A program made the position numbers and the translations under genes. A stretch of DNA of 64,000 nt from Bathymodiolus brooksi (taxonomy: Eukaryota; Mollusca; Bivalvia; Mytilida; Modiolidae), in NCBI GenBank assembly GCA_963680875.1, contig OY804585.1, positions 44,995,414-45,059,413 of the forward strand. The letters are read 5' to 3'. How positions within the stretch are numbered: the stretch's first letter is position 1; every line of letters starts with the position of its first letter. This document shows positions 59,971 to 64,000 of the stretch, in pieces. The notes beneath the pieces were generated by a model. The model was not told the origin of the DNA and made no database searches. It saw nothing but the letters and a program-made list of their open reading frames with translations.

Positions 59971-60277
59971 TTCTCCTTCAGGTGCCCATGGGTTACTATA
60001 TTTCTCCACTCTTGAGAGTTAAATTAAAGATTTTAACCACAAGCTGTTAAAATTTTAAATTTAACTCTCGAGAGTGGAGAAATATTGTAACCCACATGGG
60101 CAACTGAAGGAGAATTGGTTTCTCCCATTATTTAACACGAACTTTATTTCAAAACCCTTTGTCGGACCTATACACAATTCTGCGGGGAAAGGCACGAGAC
60201 ATTTTAATCCTCTAGAGGATTACAGATTTTTTCCACAACTAGTTCAGCGGGGTTAAAACGCCGTAATAATGGGAGAA
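59971..60277. repeat. Two adjacent foldback repeats in a CTR9 intron
   Basis: 59971-60025 (TTCTCCTTCAGGTGCCCATG onward to AAATT) is closely reverse-complementary to 60057-60114 (AAATTTAACTCTCGAGAGTG onward to GGAGAA), giving a ~55-bp stem with a ~31-nt loop. Directly after it, TTCTCCCATTATT (60120-60132) pairs with AATAATGGGAGAA (60265-60277). Both units start TTCTCC and end GGAGAA, so they may be one composite MITE. Confidence 0.75.
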
Positions 60278-60839
60278 GTTGATTTTAACGTAAGACTTGT
60301 TCTAATATAGTTAAAACACTTTTAAGATCTGTTATGTTTTATATATTGGATTTATATAACTACCCTCTGCATTTCTAGATTCGATAATAAATCATGGGTA
60401 ACCGTACAATGTAGTAATGCACGAGTGAATTGCCATATTTTTTTTGTTACAAGTGATTTATTTTTTTTATTCAAATTGTAAGAGCAGTTATGCTATTTAC
60501 TACATAGAGTTTACACTTTTGTTTGCTCTGAAAAGACGTTTCAAAAAGGAACATGTTTTTTATTGTTGGACACTCAATGATGTTTTCTATTCTGACGACA
60601 TTAACACAGTGAAATTACAATTTATTTCACTAAGTGAAATAACAGTATTTCTTTTTCTGAAAAATTTCGGTATTTCAATGGAATCTATGTAATGAAGCTT
60701 AAATTGTTGAAAGTGGCATGAAGTATTCATTACCTTCTAGTCCTCAAATCAGCGTTATTTCAACTTGTACTTTTAACGTGCATTAAAATTTCAATATATT
60801 ATTTATTAATAGGATATTAAAAAATAATCAATATTTTAG
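60278..60839. other. CTR9 intron, nothing recognised
   Basis: AT-rich intron up to exon g. Short open frames show no similarity. Confidence 0.65.
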
Positions 60840-60929
60840 CAACACTTGAAGAAAGTATCAGAACAGTTCCCTGATGATGTAGAAGCATGGATAGAATTGG
60901 CTCAAATTCTAGAACAGACAGATGTACAG
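60840..60929 (+). CDS. CTR9: CTR9 exon g (TPR repeat)
   Basis: 90 nt, 30 codons in phase 0 (fragment residues 271-300), starting [20 protein letters not shown] and ending QTDVQ. Acceptor ATTTTAG ends at 60839; donor GTATTA starts at 60930. [13 protein letters not shown] is a typical TPR first helix. Confidence 0.95.
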
Positions 60930-61718
60930 GTATTAAAATATAGAGTTTGTGACCCAGAAAACTAATTTAACCCACCACTTATTATTGAAATGGCTGTGCC
61001 AAGCCAGGATGTGAGCAGTCATGTGTTAGATACCTCATTTTCCTCTTTCTACAATTTTACTATTGGATTTTCGAACTGTTTCGACAGTGTGGTATTGTAT
61101 GTTTTTCATTTTATTTATAAGATTGTAAAAAACATGTCATGTTTTGGAATATTTCAAATTTTCAAATCATTGGTTCATTTTACGATAAAAAAATTTATAC
61201 ATTCCATATATACCTGGGTATGAAAATATTAAAAATGGGTAGGAATATTATATTTTTATTTGACGTCTGATGTGAACTCTATTGCAATGTTATTAGATCC
61301 TCCACACAGTGACACAGAAAAAAGGAGGGGCCCAGTAAGAAGTTCTGATTTTAATTAGATTGCTTGAAGAGCAGAACAAAAAATATTTAAAATGTCTATA
61401 TATAACGGCAAATCCAGCTATTAGGCTATCTATGCCTAATGGAGTAGACATGAGTGTCACAATAATTTCTCAAACTTAATGTCTGCAAATTCATTTGATT
61501 TTTTTGTCATCATCAAGATCCTGGATACTGGGTATTTTTTCAATGGTGAAACAGATGAAACAGGTTATATACTCAGCACATATATACACACCACAACATG
61601 ATAATCAAGAGAAATTTCTCCACATCTATTAATGATAAATTCTTTATTTATAGAGGGTTACACAGTTAGTTAATAACAGGCCTTCATTGAAAATATTTTT
61701 TTTTTTTGGTGATTTCAG
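60930..61718. other. CTR9 intron, nothing recognised
   Basis: 789-nt AT-rich intron with a T-run before the exon h acceptor. No repeat structure identified. Confidence 0.65.
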
Positions 61719-61847
61719 GGAGCTCTATCTGCCTATGGTAAAGCTACGACCATCCTGAAGGAGAAAATGGAAGCAGACGTTCCACCAGAAATCCTCAATA
61801 ATGTTGCAGCACTTCACTTCAGATTGGGAAATCTGCAAGAAGCAAAG
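61719..61847 (+). CDS. CTR9: CTR9 exon h (TPR repeat)
   Basis: 129 nt, 43 codons in phase 0 (fragment residues 301-343), starting [20 protein letters not shown] and ending LGNLQEAK. Acceptor GATTTCAG ends at 61718. The donor is GTTAAA at 61848, a valid GT but a weak consensus; the frame and the next exon support it. It includes the [23 protein letters not shown]. Confidence 0.94.
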
Positions 61848-61955
61848 GTTAAAAATATGTTTGATCATTTTGCTTGTTTGTCCTTACGTTAAATATATTT
61901 ATATCTTTTACAATCACGATTATAATCATGCACATCTGTTTTATTGGGTGAGGGT

Positions 61956-62005
61956 CATGGTTTTTAACGTCACTTTCAACAATATTTCAGTTATATTATT
62001 GTGGG
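61956..62005 (+). repeat. Dispersed repeat fragment, copy 1
   Basis: TTTAACGTCACTTTCAACAA and the following TATTTCAGTTATATTATTG closely match 63105-63154 in another CTR9 intron. A similar motif is, from memory, common in mollusc genomes. Confidence 0.6.
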
Positions 62006-62584
62006 AACTTTTTTTTTTAATTTTACAGATGTTATATATATTTATTTTATAATCGAAAATAATTCCTGGACTTATTTGTTTTGCTTAGTAAGTAAGAAAA
62101 ACCACAAATATTTATTTCACGTTTATAGAAATTGTGGTGCATTAACCAAGAAAACTATAATTTTGATCACAAATGTACAAAATTTGTTTAAATTAATATT
62201 ATGAAAAGACAGTTTAAACAGTGATGGTCTACAATTCTGCCAATAAAATGAACCACCTCTCACCTCAAACAATTGAACACAAAATAGACCATGACATTTG
62301 GCGTTGGAAATCTAAACCATGGCTTGGGACAGACATTTGGTGGGGTTAAAACCAGTTAATGATATCACAACCCCCTCCCTCTCTGATAATTGGATTTCCA
62401 ACGACAATACAGATATAAACAAACAATAAAAATTACCTGAACAGATTCGCTTCCATGTATATTTTGTAGTTAGAAACCAACCATCTTTATTGGTTACTTT
62501 TTAAATGCTAATCAAAGGGAGATAACTCAATACAAGTTAATATTTACAAGTTATAATCAGGATTTGACATATTTTATTCAATAG

Positions 62585-62768
62585 AGATTTTATGAGTCAT
62601 CCCTGGAGAGATCTCGAAGTGAAGCTCAGCATGATGAAACATACTTCAGTGCTATCTCCGTGACAACGACCTATAACCTAGCAGTTCTGTTCGAGGCTAC
62701 CCATGAGTATGATGACGCTGAGAGGCTCTACAAAAGTATTCTTAGAGAACATCCTAATTATGTAGATT
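62585..62768 (+). CDS. CTR9: CTR9 exon i (TPR repeats); gene continues past the window
   Basis: 184 nt: 61 codons (fragment residues 344-404), starting [20 protein letters not shown] and ending EHPNYVD, plus one base of a split codon expected to be Cys. Acceptor TTCAATAG ends at 62584; donor GTATGT starts at 62769. Read through, the codons would hit a stop a few residues later, so splicing here is required. Helices around [20 protein letters not shown] form another TPR. The remaining ~60% of CTR9, including its acidic C-terminal tail, lies downstream. Confidence 0.94.
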
Positions 62769-63298
62769 GTATGTATTAATAATATACATTAGTCCTGCTC
62801 TTATCGGAGAAGATTTAAGATACACTAATATAGTAGAAAACTAGTAAATTGTCCCCGTCAAGAGAGGCCACCCCTCATACAAGGTCACTTTTTAATTGCA
62901 GACGGTGTGGCCTTATATGAGGGGGACTGGTTGTGAATACAGTAGTTCACCATCTTATAAGGTCTCCTCTCTTTAGGAGCACACGTTGTAGAGGGTTATA
63001 TTCATATTATGCAAAATGTAACTGAATTTACATCTCATAAGAGATCATTATCAAGCCATATTTTTTTTTAAAGAGAAGGGCTTTCCTAATATGGTTATGA
63101 TTATGGTGTTTAATGCCACTTTCAACAATATTTCAGCTATATCATGGCGGTCAGTTTTATTGGTGGAGTAGATTTCCTAATAAGAGTGAGAAAAATCTGA
63201 TTGGAAGCACAAAATTGTAAATAGGTTGCCTAGTCAGCGATCAATATCAACGATTGTTTGTATTTTATCGATGATTTGTACATTTTCCCTTTGATCAT
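62769..63298. other. CTR9 intron before the 44-bp minisatellite
   Basis: Intron sequence holding the second dispersed repeat fragment. A weak imperfect inverted repeat (GTCCCC...AGGCCAC against GTGGCC...GGGGAC, 62852-62930) is also present. No gene recognised. Confidence 0.55.
63105..63154 (+). repeat. Dispersed repeat fragment, copy 2
   Basis: TTTAATGCCACTTTCAACAA and the following TATTTCAGCTATATCATGG, then CGGTCAG. Same orientation as the 61956 copy; no terminal structure visible in either. Confidence 0.6.
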
Positions 63299-64000
63299 TA
63301 CACTGGATAATATCTACTATCAGGAATCCAGCAAGATACAAATACACTGGATAATATCTACTATCAGGAATCCAGCAAGATACAAATACACTGGATAATA
63401 TCTACTATCAGGAATCCAGCAAGATACAAATACACTGGATAATATCTACTATCAGGAATCCAGCAAGATACAAATACACTGGATAATATCTACTATCAGG
63501 AATCCAGTAAGATACAAATACACTGGATAATATCTACTATCAGGAATCCAGTAAGATACAAATACACTGGATAATATCTACTATCAGGAATCCAGCAAGA
63601 TACAAATACACTGGATAATATCTACTATCAGGAATCCAGCAAGATACAAATACACTGGATAATATCTACTATCAGGAATCCAGCAAGATACAAATACACT
63701 GGATAATATCTACTATCAGGAATCCAACAAGATACAAATACACTGGATAATATCTACTATCAGGAATCCAGCAAGATACAAATACACTGGATAATATCTA
63801 CTATCAGGAATCCAGCAAGATACAAATACACTGGATAATATCTACTATCAGGAATCCAGCAAGATACAAATACACTGGATAATATCTACTATCAGGAATC
63901 CAGCAAGATACAAATACACTGGATAATATCTACTATCAGGAATCCAGCAAGATACAAATACACTGGATAATATCTACTATCAGGAATCCAGCAAGATACA
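63299..64000 (+). repeat. 44-bp minisatellite, at least 15 copies, running off the window
   Basis: The unit is TACACTGGATAATATCTACT, ATCAGGAATCCAGCAA, GATACAAA. Copies are almost identical; seen variants are CCAGTAAG (two adjacent units) and CCAACAAG. Within each unit TGGAT and ATCCA form a short inverted pair. The full length is unknown because the array continues beyond 64000. Confidence 0.95.

Noticed and set aside
60074..60256. 60-codon open frame over the foldback repeat
   Set aside because: It runs through the arm of a DNA foldback and has no independent support.

Overview
This is animal genomic DNA. It has spliced GT/AG genes, an AT-rich background and dense transposons, and shows no operons or bacterial signals. 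Nine exons on the + strand encode a very well conserved stretch of CTR9, the TPR scaffold of the Paf1/RNA polymerase II elongation complex. The type of repeats (AGCTCACC...CTCTAG modular elements, a DIRS retrotransposon, a TTTAACGYCACTTTCAACAATATT dispersed repeat described in pieces below) suggests a lophotrochozoan, most likely a bivalve mollusc. The species cannot be fixed from the sequence. Layout: the window opens inside a CTR9 intron and closes inside another. The exons lie at 7605-7694, 9687-9865, 41822-42017, 42874-42981, 46787-46906, 59764-59880, 60840-60929, 61719-61847 and 62585-62768. They join in phase into 404 codons. The other ~98% of the window is intron, and most of that is mobile or repetitive DNA. 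Repeats: 0.2-7.5 kb is a nest of elements inside a TTAA-flanked inverted-repeat element. 7.8-9.1 kb and 10.0-11.4 kb hold two smaller modular elements. 11.9-40.8 kb is one giant element, 28,829 bp, made almost wholly of about 170 tandem ~166-bp monomers arranged as 332-334-bp dimers, and it lies within a pogo-like inverted-repeat element. 43.7-45.2 kb is a 38-bp minisatellite. 46.9-52.4 kb is a complete-ended but decayed DIRS-type tyrosine-recombinase retrotransposon on the - strand. 53.0-59.7 kb is a second TTAA-flanked element carrying four further insertions. 63.3 kb to the window end is a 44-bp minisatellite. Main points: the AGCTCACC elements share a precise plan. They have a hairpin containing the 5' terminal sequence, a tandem array, an inverted copy of the terminal sequence, a 16-nt-class 3' hairpin, a CTAG/CTGG end, and insertion between T and T. 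The giant copy has matching base changes at both ends, and one insertion can be checked against an empty site in the same intron. The DIRS element preserves its inverted terminal repeats and an internal complementary region that exactly records the circle junction. No tRNA, rRNA, promoter or CpG-island-like feature was recognised. All CTR9 regulation lies outside the window or cannot be read here.
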